From: Frigidibacter sp. ROC022
GTDB lineage: Bacteria; Pseudomonadota; Alphaproteobacteria; Rhodobacterales; Rhodobacteraceae
Assembly: GCF_024723735.1 (NCBI RefSeq)
Contig: NZ_JANQDU010000004.1
Location: 1 to 64,000, forward strand
DNA length: 64,000 nucleotides
Reading direction: 5' to 3'
Positions 38,576-47,600 of the stretch are shown piece by piece. The notes under the pieces are model-generated. The model was not told the origin of the DNA. It worked only from the letters and a program-made list of their open reading frames with translations, and did no database searches. A program made the translations under genes and the position numbers. How positions within the stretch are numbered: position 1 is the first letter of the stretch; each line of letters starts with the position of its first letter.

Positions 38576-39220
38576 TCAGCGGCGGCGGCGAAACAGCCTG
38601 GCGTTGTCGGCGATGAACTGGCGGATACCCCCCGACAGACCGCCGAGATCGCGGTCGAGAAGGTAGAAATAGCCGACCAGCCCGCCGAAGGCGCCGCCCG
38701 CCAGATCGACGATCAGATCGCCCATCGTGTCGGGAAGGCCGGATTTCTGCATGTTGGTCCCGGCATAGCTGTCCATCAGGAATTCGAATATCTCCCACAG
38801 AACCCCGATCGTCACCGCCACGGTGCAGGCGATCAGCGCCAGCGCCCAGGCGGGGGCGGCGTAGCGGTCGCCTTCGAACAGCATGAAGATGAAGAGGAAG
38901 CCCAGCATGCCGAAGCCCAGGGCCGAGCCGCCGTGCAGGGCGATGTCCCACCACCAGTAACGGTTGTAGAAATCGAAGGCCTCGCCAAGGAAGATCGTCG
39001 CATAGATGAACAGGACGATGCCGACGGTGAACGAAACCGGCATCCGGATTCCGGCCCAGTGGATCAGGACCATCGGCAGCAGGGTCAGCACGAAGGTCGC
39101 CGTTGCGACGAAGGCCAGCGACCAGCGGCCCTCGATCAGCGCTGCGGTGAAGGCGAGTGCCAGCGAAATCCAGATCACGAGGACGGCAACCGGGGGGCGT
39201 CGGGACAGAAATCGGGCCAT
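38576..39220 (-). CDS. Multi-pass membrane protein (DUF2238/YjdF-like)
   Basis: 214 residues, about six membrane helices. It carries a conserved-looking acidic/aromatic core, LGEAFDFYNRYWWWDIALHG, followed by GSALGFGMLGFLFIFMLF and WEIFEFLMDSYAGTN. I associate this with the YjdF/DUF2238 group; function unknown. Ends in a basic tail (RLFRRRR). Divergent from the endonuclease-like gene at 39332. Confidence 0.6.
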   Translation of the reverse strand: MARFLSRRPPVAVLVIWISLALAFTAALIEGRWSLAFVATATFVLTLLPMVLIHWAGIRMPVSFTVGIVLFIYATIFLGEAFDFYNRYWWWDIALHGGSALGFGMLGFLFIFMLFEGDRYAAPAWALALIACTVAVTIGVLWEIFEFLMDSYAGTNMQKSGLPDTMGDLIVDLAGGAFGGLVGYFYLLDRDLGGLSGGIRQFIADNARLFRRRR

Positions 39221-39331
39221 GACACCAAGCTAGGGCGGCCGGGCCATGCCGACAAGGCAGCCCGGGCCGACCGTGAAGACATGGCGTCGCAGGGGCCTGC
39301 AAACCGGGGCCCGCGTGCTTATATTCAGGTG

Positions 39332-40033
39332 ATGGATATCCGTCTTGCCAGCTACAACCTGCACAAGTGCCAGGGCACCGACCGCCGCCGCGACCCCGGG
39401 CGGGTGATCGACGTGCTCAATTCGGTCGAGGCCGATGTTCTGGCCTTGCAGGAGGTCGATCACCGGCTGGGCAACCGGCCCGAGGCGCTGCCGCGGCGGA
39501 TGATCGAGGACAATACCGATTTCGAGGCCGTCGATCTGGCGCTGAGCCCGGCCAGTCTCGGCTGGCATGGCCAGACCCTGCTGCTGCGCAAGGGGGCCGA
39601 ACTGCTTTCCGCCGACCGTCTGCACCTGCCGGGGCTGGAGCCGCGCGGCGCGGTGCTGGCGGAATTGACCCTGCCCGAGACCGGGCCGCTCCGGGTCGTC
39701 GGTGTGCACCTGGGGCTGATCCGGCGCTACCGGCTGAAGCAGCTTCGCGCGATCCGGGCGGCGCTGGAACGACGGGCGCCGATGCAGACGGTGATCCTGG
39801 GCGATTTCAACGAATGGTCGACGGATCGCGGGCTGGAGCCGCTGCACGACCTGTTCGAGGTCCATGCGCCGGGTCGGTCCTATCACGCCTCGCGTCCCGT
39901 CGCGGCGCTCGACCGCCTGGCGCTTGGCCAGGGGGTGGAACTGCGCGATGCCGGGGTCGTCGAGACCCAGTTGAGCCGCCTGGCGTCGGACCACCTGCCG
40001 GTCTGGGCGGATGTCGCGCTGAACGAAAACTGA
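39332..40033 (+). CDS. Endonuclease/exonuclease/phosphatase family protein
   Basis: 233 residues with the EEP fold: N-terminal ASYNLHKCQG, the metal Glu in ALQEVDHR, GDFNEW, and the closing S-D-H-L-P-V with the catalytic Asp-His. Substrate may be nucleic acid, phospholipid or inositol phosphate; not resolvable here. The long frame upstream of 39332 is a shadow of the YjdF-like gene. Confidence 0.82.
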   Translation: MDIRLASYNLHKCQGTDRRRDPGRVIDVLNSVEADVLALQEVDHRLGNRPEALPRRMIEDNTDFEAVDLALSPASLGWHGQTLLLRKGAELLSADRLHLPGLEPRGAVLAELTLPETGPLRVVGVHLGLIRRYRLKQLRAIRAALERRAPMQTVILGDFNEWSTDRGLEPLHDLFEVHAPGRSYHASRPVAALDRLALGQGVELRDAGVVETQLSRLASDHLPVWADVALNEN

Positions 40034-40123
40034 TTGCCGGCGTTATATTGTTGCGCTGATGCGAAACAGAATTGCGCCCCGTCAGGCGTTTCGGTAATAG
40101 TTGGAAAACTCTGGAATTGGGAG

Positions 40124-40630
40124 ATGCCGGTGGCTGGCAGCAAACTCGACCCGATCGATCGGAAGATTCTTGCCGAACTTCAGGGCGACGGACGGATGAC
40201 CAATGTCGAATTGGCCAGCCGGGTCGGGATTTCGGCACCGCCCTGCCTGCGGCGGGTGCGGACGCTGGAGGAATCCGGCTACATCCTGGGCTATCACGCC
40301 GACGTCAATCCGCGCGAACTGGGGTTCGAGGTACAGGTCTTCGCGATGGTCGGGTTGCAGAGCCAGGCCGAGGCCGACCTGAGCGCCTTCGAAAAGAAAT
40401 GCGCCGACTGGCCTCTGGTCCGTGAATGCCACATGCTGAACGGCGAGGTCGATTTCATCCTGAAATGCGTGGCGCCGGATCTGTCCACCTTCCAGCGCTT
40501 CCTGACCGAGGAACTGACCTCGGCGCCCAATGTGGTGTCGGTCAAGACCTCGCTGGTGATCCGATGCGCCAAGGACGAGCCCGGCGTGCCCTTCGACGTG
40601 CTCGAGGACCGGCTGGCCAAGTCGGCCTAG
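40124..40630 (+). CDS. Lrp/AsnC family transcriptional regulator
   Basis: 168 residues. N-terminal HTH (DPIDRKILAELQ, then VELASRVGISAPPCLRRVR) and a C-terminal RAM ligand-binding domain. Uses ATG 40124, or more likely GTG 40130, which has better spacing from GGGAG. A local feast/famine-type regulator whose target is unknown. Its stop overlaps the convergent Hint gene by four bases. Confidence 0.88.
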   Translation: MPVAGSKLDPIDRKILAELQGDGRMTNVELASRVGISAPPCLRRVRTLEESGYILGYHADVNPRELGFEVQVFAMVGLQSQAEADLSAFEKKCADWPLVRECHMLNGEVDFILKCVAPDLSTFQRFLTEELTSAPNVVSVKTSLVIRCAKDEPGVPFDVLEDRLAKSA

Positions 40631-41421
40631 GCCGTGGCGGCGAGGTCGTCGATCGCGTCCAGGCCGAGCCGCGGCAGGGCCAACGGACCAAAGTCCGACG
40701 GCTCGCGCAGATGGGGAAACAGGGACAGGAACAGGCGCAGCAGGTCGCCCGTCAGACCCTCGGGCAGGTGGCTGCCCGGGTGATAGGTCTCGACCGCCAG
40801 GCGGTTGACCTCGATCACCGAATGACTGTCCAGCGCCAGGTGATAGGCGGTGACCGAGGACATCGGGTTGATCTGGGTGACATGGACGCCGTCGGCGAAA
40901 TCGGCGATCGGGACCAGCAGGTCCGGCCCGGTGCGCTGCGCCGCCAGCCGGGCGACGCGGTGGACCAGCCGGGCGCCAGAGCACAAGACAAGGTCCGGCG
41001 CCGGGCGCTGCGGCCCGAAGGCGTCGGCGCTGACCCGGAAGATGTCCGGGCCGCCGTCCTGCTTGAGATTGGCGGGCGGCAGGGTGATCCGGCCGATCCA
41101 GCGCACCGGCAGCGGCCCGAGACGGGTCTGGATCAGGGTGCCGGGCAGCAGATCCTCGATCGCGACTTCACCTGAAGGGGTGGCGATCAGGGCGCCGCGG
41201 GCGAAGGCGGTAAAGGCCGTCTCGAAGGCGGGCATCGCCGGGGCGACCTTGGTCAGCTCGGCCAGCGAGCCGTTGTGATCCTGCCACAGCACCTCATAGC
41301 GCCGGCTCGGCTGCATGATGCGGGCGGGGTGGCCTTGCGGCGTCACCGTCCAGGGCCGTGCCACCGGGGCATCGAGGCGAAGATTGGCAGCTTGGGAAGC
41401 GGGGCGGTGGGGATAGGTCAT
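40627..41421 (-). CDS. Hint-domain protein with the first Cys replaced
   Basis: About 264 residues. Hint (hedgehog/intein) fold: block A is FARGALIATPSGEVAIEDL, then GTLIQTRLGPLPVRWIG, and the C-terminal His-containing stretch NRLAVETYHPG. In active Hint domains the block begins with Cys (C-F-x-x-G-T). Here that position reads Ala (A-F-A-R-G-A), so self-splicing or processing is unlikely. Similar proteins are numerous in Rhodobacterales, often with a degenerate Hint. ATG 41421 is preferred to GTG 41445. Confidence 0.75.
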   Translation of the reverse strand: MTYPHRPASQAANLRLDAPVARPWTVTPQGHPARIMQPSRRYEVLWQDHNGSLAELTKVAPAMPAFETAFTAFARGALIATPSGEVAIEDLLPGTLIQTRLGPLPVRWIGRITLPPANLKQDGGPDIFRVSADAFGPQRPAPDLVLCSGARLVHRVARLAAQRTGPDLLVPIADFADGVHVTQINPMSSVTAYHLALDSHSVIEVNRLAVETYHPGSHLPEGLTGDLLRLFLSLFPHLREPSDFGPLALPRLGLDAIDDLAATA

Positions 41422-41656
41422 ACGGGCGCGGTCCTTGGCGTTCACGCCTCTGCATCGGTCCCCACCGAAGGTCGCAGAGGAAAGTCTGTGCCGCTACAAA
41501 GACATGAAAACCGGGGTTCTGTCAAAGTTCTGGCGTGAAACGGCTTCGCCTGGTTAACAATCCCCGATCTGCGCCCGGTCTGTTTCCGCACCTGCGCGAC
41601 TGCTGCCACAATTGCCGCGGCCCCGCCGATTCGCGTTCCCATGCGCCGGTTCCGGT

Positions 41657-41914
41657 CTATTCCGACAGTCGGAACACCTTGGTGCGCCCCTTGGCCCCGC
41701 GCAGAAGTTCCAGCCGCGAGGGCGCCACGCCCAGCCCCTTGGCAAGCAGCTTGGCGATTGCCGCATTGGCGCGGCCGCCTTCGGCGATCACGGTGACTTC
41801 GGCTTTCAGCCCTTGTTCGGTCATGCTCAGATGATTGCGCCGCGCCGCGGGGCGGGCGGTCACTTCGAGCGTTGCGCCCGGCTGGGCAAGATGGGCAAAG
41901 GGTGGCTGGGCCAT
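41657..41914 (-). CDS. DUF167 family protein (YggU-like)
   Basis: 85 residues of alpha/beta fold with the family core LEVTARPAARRNHL, VIAEGGRANAAIAKLLAKGLGV and LLRGAKGRTKVFRL. Function unknown, possibly nucleic-acid related. Divergent from the amidohydrolase gene 61 bp away. Confidence 0.85.
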   Translation of the reverse strand: MAQPPFAHLAQPGATLEVTARPAARRNHLSMTEQGLKAEVTVIAEGGRANAAIAKLLAKGLGVAPSRLELLRGAKGRTKVFRLSE

Positions 41915-41975
41915 CTTTCCGGACCCCCGGCTTACGGTCTAGGCTTCGCGGGAAACCTAAGGAGAGCCCGAGCAG

Positions 41976-43091
41976 ATGACCACAGCCTTTTATCGCGACG
42001 AGCGGTGTTTCTGGCACGGCGGCGGAGACTATGTGCTGACCCTGCCGGTCGGCGGTCTGGTGCAGCCGGGCGGCGGCCTGCCGGAAAACCCCGAGACCAA
42101 GCGGCGGCTGTGGAACCTCATGCAGGTGAGCGGCCTGGCGGAGGACCTGGCGGTGCTCTCGGCGCCCGGGGCAACGCGCGAGGATCTGTTGCGGGTGCAT
42201 CCCGGCAGCTATCTCGACGCCTTCAAGGCAATGTCCGACAGCGGCGGTGGCGAACTGGGTCTGCGCACGCCCTTCGGTCGGGGCGGTTACGAGATTGCCT
42301 GTCTTTCGGCCGGGCTGACCCTGGCCGCGGTGCGTGGCGTTCTGACGGGCAAGCATGCCAATGCCTATGCCCTGTCGCGGCCGCCGGGGCATCATTGCCT
42401 GCCCGACTGGCCGAACGGGTTCTGCCTGATGGCCAATATCGCCATCGCGGTCGAGGCGGCGCTGGCCGAGGGGTTGGCGGGCCGGGTGGCGGTGCTGGAC
42501 TGGGACGTGCACCACGGGAACGGGACCGAGGCGATCTTCTACGAGCGGGCCGAGGTGCTGACGATCTCGTTGCATCAGGAGTGGAACTATCCGCTCGACA
42601 CAGGCGCTTTTGCCGATCGGGGCAGGGGCGCCGGTGAGGGGGCCAACCTGAATGTGCCGCTGCCGCCGGGCACCGGGCACCGGGGCTATCTGGAGGCGAT
42701 GGACCGGCTGGCGCTGCCGGTCCTTGCGGCTTTCCGGCCGGATCTGATCGTGGTGGCCTGCGGCTATGACGCCTCGGCGGTCGATCCGCTGGGCCGGATG
42801 CTGGCCAGCGCCGAGACCTTCCGGGTGCTGACCGCAAAGGTCAAGGACGCGGCGGCGCGGCTTTGCGGCGGCAAGCTGGTGCTGGTGCATGAGGGCGGCT
42901 ATTCCGAGGCGCATGTGCCCTTCTGTGGCCATGCGGTGCTGGAGGAGCTGTCGGGCAGCACGCGCGCCGCGCCCGATCCGCTGGCCGAGACATTGGACAA
43001 ACGGCAGCCGGGACCGGCCTTCGATGACTTCGTCTCGGGGCTGATCGGAGAGATGGAGTCGGCTCTGGCACTGCCCTGGGGTCGGCCCTGA
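41976..43091 (+). CDS. Histone-deacetylase-superfamily amidohydrolase
   Basis: 371 residues. Zinc-dependent deacetylase fold: RPPGHHCLPDWPNGFC (catalytic His-His), AVLDWDVHHGNGTE (Asp/His zinc ligands), and VVACGYDASAVDPLG with the second Asp. Bacterial members mostly act on acetylpolyamines or other acetylated small molecules (AphA/AcuC type) rather than histones. AAGGAG site before the ATG. An MFS gene follows about 100 bp later. Confidence 0.88.
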   Translation: MTTAFYRDERCFWHGGGDYVLTLPVGGLVQPGGGLPENPETKRRLWNLMQVSGLAEDLAVLSAPGATREDLLRVHPGSYLDAFKAMSDSGGGELGLRTPFGRGGYEIACLSAGLTLAAVRGVLTGKHANAYALSRPPGHHCLPDWPNGFCLMANIAIAVEAALAEGLAGRVAVLDWDVHHGNGTEAIFYERAEVLTISLHQEWNYPLDTGAFADRGRGAGEGANLNVPLPPGTGHRGYLEAMDRLALPVLAAFRPDLIVVACGYDASAVDPLGRMLASAETFRVLTAKVKDAAARLCGGKLVLVHEGGYSEAHVPFCGHAVLEELSGSTRAAPDPLAETLDKRQPGPAFDDFVSGLIGEMESALALPWGRP

Positions 43092-43192
43092 GACTTGGCG
43101 CGAATTCCCCCGGTCAGAGACTGGTTTGGGCGCTAACATCAGGGCTATCGCAGGGCCGGTCGCGCGGATAGGTTGCCGGGGCCGAAATCGCC

Positions 43193-44365
43193 GTGGACCC
43201 TGATCCGATGATCGCCAATGCCTTCCGCCTGTCGCGCGCGCCGGTTGCCGCGCTGACTTCGATCGGGGTGATCTGGGGCGGTTTCGCAGGTGTGGTGCCC
43301 GACCTGAAAACCGCTGTCGGCGCCTCGGAGGCGGAACTGGGCATGGCGCTGCTGGGGTCGGCGATCGGGGCCATGGTGTCGATGTATCTGGCGCCGCGGC
43401 TGATGCAGGCCCTGGGACGCCGGGCGCTGCCCCTGCTGGGGCTGGCCCTGACCGCGGCGGTCTTCTACCCGTTCCTGGCGCCATCGGTCGGGGCGCTGGC
43501 GCTGGCGATGTTCGCCATGGGGGCCTCGGTCTCGATGCTGGACATCACCGCCAATGTGCGGATCTCGGGGCTGGAGAGTCGCCACGGCCTGCATCTGATG
43601 AACCTGAATCACGCGATGTTCTCGGTCGGTTTCGCCGGGGCGGCGCTGGTCACCGGGCTGGCGCGGAAGGCCGGACTGGGGCCCTGGGACATCCAGCCCT
43701 GGCTGGCGTTGCTCTGCCTGGGGCTGACGGTCGTGATGTGGGAGGGCGCGGGCAGGCTGAGCCCCGCCGAACCGCAGGCCGAGACGGTGCCGGCCGGCTT
43801 GCCCTGGATGGCGATCCTTCTGACCGGGGCGATCCTGTTTGCGGGCTTCGTCGGCGAGAACGCAACCGAGGCCTGGTCGGCGCTGCATATCGAGCAGACA
43901 TTGGGCGCCCCGGCCGGGCAGGGCAGCTTCGGCCCCTTCGGCCTGGGGGTGACCATGGCGGTCGGGCGGTTCTCAGGGCAGTTCGTGGCCAGCCGGATCG
44001 GCGAGGCGCGGCTGATCCTGGTCTCGGCCCTGCTGGGCGTCGTCGGGGCGCTGACCCTGGCGCTGGCACCGGTGCCGGGGGTGGCCTTTGTCGGGGTCGG
44101 CCTGATCGGGCTGGGGATGGCGGTGATCGTGCCTTCGGTGAACTCGATCCTGGGCCGGGCGGTCCGCGAAGAGGCCCGCGCCGTGGCGATCAGCCGGGCC
44201 TGGATGATCGGGATGATCGGCTTCTTCCTGGGCCCGGCCATGATGGGCGGGGTGGCCGAGCTGACCAGCCTGCGCTGGTCCTTCGCCGTGGTGGCGCTGG
44301 TCGTGGCCGGGATCGTTCCGGCGGTGCGGATGCTGGACCGGCGGGTCCGGGCGGCGCGGGGCTGA
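43193..44365 (+). CDS. MFS transporter
   Basis: 390 residues with 12 predicted helices (LTSIGVIWGGFAGVV and following). Loop between helices 2 and 3: YLAPRLMQALGRRALP; the second half repeats it with FSGQFVASRIGEARL. Starts either at GTG 43193 or ATG 43208 (MIANAFRL). Resembles the sugar/fosmidomycin efflux-type branch. Substrate not recognisable. May follow the deacetylase on the same transcript. Confidence 0.82.
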   Translation: MDPDPMIANAFRLSRAPVAALTSIGVIWGGFAGVVPDLKTAVGASEAELGMALLGSAIGAMVSMYLAPRLMQALGRRALPLLGLALTAAVFYPFLAPSVGALALAMFAMGASVSMLDITANVRISGLESRHGLHLMNLNHAMFSVGFAGAALVTGLARKAGLGPWDIQPWLALLCLGLTVVMWEGAGRLSPAEPQAETVPAGLPWMAILLTGAILFAGFVGENATEAWSALHIEQTLGAPAGQGSFGPFGLGVTMAVGRFSGQFVASRIGEARLILVSALLGVVGALTLALAPVPGVAFVGVGLIGLGMAVIVPSVNSILGRAVREEARAVAISRAWMIGMIGFFLGPAMMGGVAELTSLRWSFAVVALVVAGIVPAVRMLDRRVRAARG

Positions 44366-44374
44366 GCCGGGGGC

Positions 44375-45538
44375 TCAGGCCCAGCGGCCTTCGAAATCCT
44401 CGGGCACCAGCAGGATCGAGCGGTCGACCTCGTCGATCCGGCGATGGCCGCAGAGCGCCATGCTCAGGTCCATTTCCCTGGCGATGACCTCGAGCGCCCG
44501 GGTCACCCCGGCCTCGCCCATCGCGCCGAGCCCGTGAATGTAGGCCCGCCCGATCATCGTTCCGGTCGCGCCCATGGCCAGCGCCTTGAGCACGTCCTGA
44601 CCCGAGCGGATACCACTGTCGAGCCAGACCTCGGCCTGATCACCGACTGCCTTGACGATCGAGGGCAGCATCCGGATCGAGGAGAGTGCTCCGTCGAGCT
44701 GCCGGCCGCCGTGGTTCGAGACCAGGATCGCATCGGCGCCCAGATCGACGCCGCGGCGGGCATCGTCCGGGTCGAGTATGCCCTTGAGGATCAGCTTGCC
44801 GCCCCACATTTCCTTGATCCGGGCGATCTTGTCCCAGTCGAGACGCGGGTCGAACTGCTCGTTGGTCCATGCGCCCAGCGAAGACAGGTCCCCGACGCCC
44901 TTGGCGTGGCCGACGATATTGCCGAAGGTCCGGCGTTTGGTTCCCAGCATGCCCAGCCCCCATCTCCAGCGGGTCGCCAGATCGGCAATCATCTGCGGCG
45001 TCAGCTTCGGCGGGGCGGACAGCCGGTTCTTGAGGTCCTTGTGGCGCTGGCCCAGCAGTTGCAGGTCGAGCGTCAGCACCAGCGCCGAGACATTGGCGGC
45101 CTTGGCGCGGGCGATGATGCCCTCGAGAAACTCCTGGTCGCGCATGACGTAGAGCTGGAACCAGAACGGGTGCGGCTGCTGGCTCGAGACATCCTCGATC
45201 GAGCAGATCGACATGGTCGAGAGCGTGAAGGGCACGCCGAAGTTCCCGGCGGCGCGGGCGGCCAGAATCTCGCCATCGGCATGCTGCATGCCTGTCAGCC
45301 CGACCGGGGCGAGCGCCACCGGCATCGCGACATCCTGGCCGATCATCTTGGAAGCCAGCGAACGTTCGGACATGTCCACCGCGACCTTCTGGCGGAAGCG
45401 GAGCTTCTGGAAGTCGGTGGTGTTCTCGCGGAAGGTCTGTTCGGTCCACGAGCCGCTTTCGCAGTAGTCGTAGAACATCTTCGGAACCCGCCTCCGGTGC
45501 AGGCGTTTCAGATCGTCGATGCAGGTGATGACTGGCAT
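44375..45538 (-). CDS. lldD: FMN-dependent alpha-hydroxy-acid dehydrogenase (L-lactate type)
   Basis: 387 residues, TIM barrel. N-terminal FYDYCESGSWTEQTFREN is the typical start. The FMN region is MPVALAPVGLTG, the substrate/quinone side includes WFQLYVMRDQ, and the active-site His-Arg are in VSNHGGRQLDGA. Oxidises L-lactate to pyruvate at the membrane. AGGAGG site upstream of ATG 45538. No lactate permease adjacent. Convergent with the MFS gene. Confidence 0.88.
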   Translation of the reverse strand: MPVITCIDDLKRLHRRRVPKMFYDYCESGSWTEQTFRENTTDFQKLRFRQKVAVDMSERSLASKMIGQDVAMPVALAPVGLTGMQHADGEILAARAAGNFGVPFTLSTMSICSIEDVSSQQPHPFWFQLYVMRDQEFLEGIIARAKAANVSALVLTLDLQLLGQRHKDLKNRLSAPPKLTPQMIADLATRWRWGLGMLGTKRRTFGNIVGHAKGVGDLSSLGAWTNEQFDPRLDWDKIARIKEMWGGKLILKGILDPDDARRGVDLGADAILVSNHGGRQLDGALSSIRMLPSIVKAVGDQAEVWLDSGIRSGQDVLKALAMGATGTMIGRAYIHGLGAMGEAGVTRALEVIAREMDLSMALCGHRRIDEVDRSILLVPEDFEGRWA

Positions 45539-45683
45539 TCGTGGGCCTCCTGCGCGTTTGCTAGCAACCCGGACGGGGAGCTGCAATCCGGGGGCGATGC
45601 GGATTTCTGCGGCGCCGTGAAAATGTATATACAAGTGATATTCAACGCAGTTACGATGCAGGGGCCCCGAATGAGGCTGCGAC

Positions 45684-45869
45684 ATGACCGAAAAGAAGAA
45701 GTCCAGGAAGAAGGCGCTGAAGGACAGCCAGTTGATCATCAGGATCGCCGGATCGGAGCGGGACCGCTTCGTCTCGCTCTGTGACAGGCTGGACACCAGC
45801 GCCGCGCGGGAGGTTCGGCGGTTCATCCGCGAGTTTCTCCGGGATCATGAAGAGCCGTCGAACGGGTAG
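45684..45869 (+). CDS. Small basic RHH-like protein, 61 aa
   Basis: Starts with a Lys-rich head (MTEKKKSRKKALKDS). A strand-helix-helix pattern follows (QLIIRIAGSERDRFVSLCDR then SAAREVRRFIREFL), which resembles a ribbon-helix-helix DNA-binding protein. Preceded by an AT-rich promoter-like gap after lldD (45540-45680). Only 27 bp before the next small basic protein, so they are probably co-transcribed. Function unknown. Confidence 0.6.
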   Translation: MTEKKKSRKKALKDSQLIIRIAGSERDRFVSLCDRLDTSAAREVRRFIREFLRDHEEPSNG

Positions 45870-45896
45870 AAACCCCAAGACCCAGGAGAAAGACCC

Positions 45897-46016
45897 ATGG
45901 CCAAGAAATCTGTCGTCAAGTCGCTGAAGAAGGAAGTCAAGAAGCGCAAGGGGAAGGTCGCGCGCCAGCTCCGCAAGCTGAAGGCGGCCAAGAAGGCGCT
46001 GAAGAAAGCCGCCTGA
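45897..46016 (+). CDS. Lysine-rich 39-residue protein
   Basis: A short frame with a good CAGGAG site seven bases before ATG. Begins MAKKSVVKSLKKEVKKRK and continues as repeats of Lys/Arg/Ala/Leu to KKALKKAA. There are no acidic residues except one Glu, so it is strongly cationic and helix-forming, like tiny histone H1-like or ribosome-associated proteins. Directly followed by a strong terminator, which supports a real two-gene unit with the 61-residue gene. Confidence 0.6.
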   Translation: MAKKSVVKSLKKEVKKRKGKVARQLRKLKAAKKALKKAA

Positions 46017-46036
46017 TCCAGAGGGATCGCGTGCAG

Positions 46037-46065
46037 GGGGTCGGCCTTCGGGCCGGCCCCTTTCC
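46037..46065 (+). terminator. Strong rho-independent terminator with UUCG loop
   Basis: A 10-bp stem (GGGGTCGGCC / GGCCGGCCCC, one G-T pair), TTCG tetraloop and TTTCC, 21 bases after the stop of the Lys-rich gene. Confidence 0.8.
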
Positions 46066-46079
46066 ATGTCGGGGGCGGC

Positions 46080-46871
46080 TCAGGCCCGATGGGCGCCGTC
46101 GGCGAGGCTCTTGACGAAGGCCAGCACCTCTTCCGGCCTGTCGCCCCGGCTGATCCGCTCGACAATGGCGGAGCCGACGACGCAGCCGTCGGCAATCGAG
46201 GCGATGGACCGGGCCGCTTCCGGGGTCTTGATGCCGAATCCGACCACGATCGGCAGATCGGTGTGGGCCTTGATCCGGGCGACTTCCGGCCCGACATCGC
46301 CGGCCACGGCCTCGGCGGCGCCGGTGATGCCGGTGATCGAGACGTAGTAGACGAAGCCCGAGGTGTTCTGCAGCACCTTTGGCAAGCGCGCGTCATCGGT
46401 CGTCGGGGTCGCGAGCCGGATGAAGTTCAGCCCCGCGGCCTGTGCCGGGATGCAGAGCTCGTCATCCTCTTCGGGGGGCAGATCGACGATGATGAGCCCG
46501 TCGATCCCGGCCTCGTGCGCCTGTTCGAGGAACTTCGGCACCCCGCGCGAGAAGATCGGGTTGTAATAGCCCATCAGCACGATCGGCGTGGTGCTGTCGG
46601 ATGTGCGGAAGCTGCGCACCATGTCGAGCGTGCGGTCCAGCGTCATGCCGCCGTCCAGCGCCCGTTGCCCGGCCTTCTGGATCACCGGGCCGTCGGCCAT
46701 CGGATCGGTGAAGGGCAGGCCCAGTTCGATCACGTCGACTCCGGCATCGGGCAGGCCCCGCATCACCGCCAGCGAGGTTTCGACGTCCGGGTCGCCCGCC
46801 ATCATGTAGGAGACAAAGCCCTTGCGGCCCTCGGCCCGCAGCCGGGCGAAGCAGGTGTCGATCCGGGTCAT
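46080..46871 (-). CDS. trpA: Tryptophan synthase alpha subunit
   Basis: 263 residues, TIM barrel. Cleaves indole-3-glycerol phosphate to indole. Catalytic Glu and Asp lie in [28 protein letters not shown] and [11 protein letters not shown] (phosphate loop) also match. The trpB gene is not adjacent upstream, and the gene reads alone here. Confidence 0.93.
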   Translation of the reverse strand: MTRIDTCFARLRAEGRKGFVSYMMAGDPDVETSLAVMRGLPDAGVDVIELGLPFTDPMADGPVIQKAGQRALDGGMTLDRTLDMVRSFRTSDSTTPIVLMGYYNPIFSRGVPKFLEQAHEAGIDGLIIVDLPPEEDDELCIPAQAAGLNFIRLATPTTDDARLPKVLQNTSGFVYYVSITGITGAAEAVAGDVGPEVARIKAHTDLPIVVGFGIKTPEAARSIASIADGCVVGSAIVERISRGDRPEEVLAFVKSLADGAHRA

Positions 46872-46994
46872 TCATCCCTCCGTTGCCGCGTTGCGGTCAG
46901 GTCGGGGCAGGGAATGCGTCAGGTGGCGGCGAAAAGCAATCCCGGGCAGGCACGCGGAGGGGAGTTTGCGCCAAAAATCCGGGCCTTGCGGGGA

Positions 46995-47039
46995 CATGAC
47001 GCCGGCAGGGAGCCGCAGGTGGTCCCCGGCGGCGTCATG
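46995..47039 (-). terminator. Inverted repeat over the VOC-gene stop
   Basis: CATGACGCCG (46995-47004) pairs with CGGCGTCATG (47030-47039), a perfect 10-bp stem with a 25-base loop that spans the stop codon of the minus-strand VOC gene. No T tract. A plausible 3' end. Confidence 0.4.
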
Positions 47040-47457
47040 CCTTCGGATCGGTCATGACCATCCAGCGGATGCCGAACCGGTCGGTGAGGGTGCCGAAGAG
47101 CGGCGCGAAGAAGGCGGGTTCGAGCGGCATCCGCGCCTCGCCGCCCTCGGCCAGCGCGTCGTAGACCCGGCGGGTTTCGGCCTCGGTCGGGAAGGAGAGC
47201 GAAATGGATGCCCCGGCCATCGGCTGTGCGTCGGTCCCGCCCATGTCGTCGGCGGCAAAGACCCAGCCGTCCCCGATCTTGACCGCCGAATGCATCACCG
47301 AACTGTCGGGCAGCGGCGGCATCTGCGACCGGACATCCGGCGGCATCGAGGCGACGGTGAGGATCTCCAGCGAATCCTCGGTGCCGAACAGCCCGGCATA
47401 AGTCGTCATCGCCTCGGCGCAGGTGCCGTTGAAGAAGAGGTAGGGAGTCGGTTGCAT
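47035..47457 (-). CDS. VOC-family (PhnB/glyoxalase-like) protein
   Basis: 140 residues with the PhnB-like pattern: PYLFFNGTCAEAMTTYAGLFG, then HSAVKIGDGWVFAADD, and the terminal FAPLFGTLTDRFGIRWMVM. Members of this branch often lack metal-dependent activity that can be predicted from sequence. Short cytoplasmic protein; its 5' region (47458-47600) is shared with the divergent ychF. Confidence 0.85.
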   Translation of the reverse strand: MQPTPYLFFNGTCAEAMTTYAGLFGTEDSLEILTVASMPPDVRSQMPPLPDSSVMHSAVKIGDGWVFAADDMGGTDAQPMAGASISLSFPTEAETRRVYDALAEGGEARMPLEPAFFAPLFGTLTDRFGIRWMVMTDPKA

Positions 47458-47600
47458 GGAGTCCTCCTGATTATGTTCATATCAATATAATGCGACCCGA
47501 CCGGCCCCGGTCAACCGTTGCCTTGGGCCGGGGCCAAGCCTTGCTTGCAGCCGGGGCAGGGCCTGCGTAGAAGGCGGCGAATGCTGCAAAGGGGGCCGGG

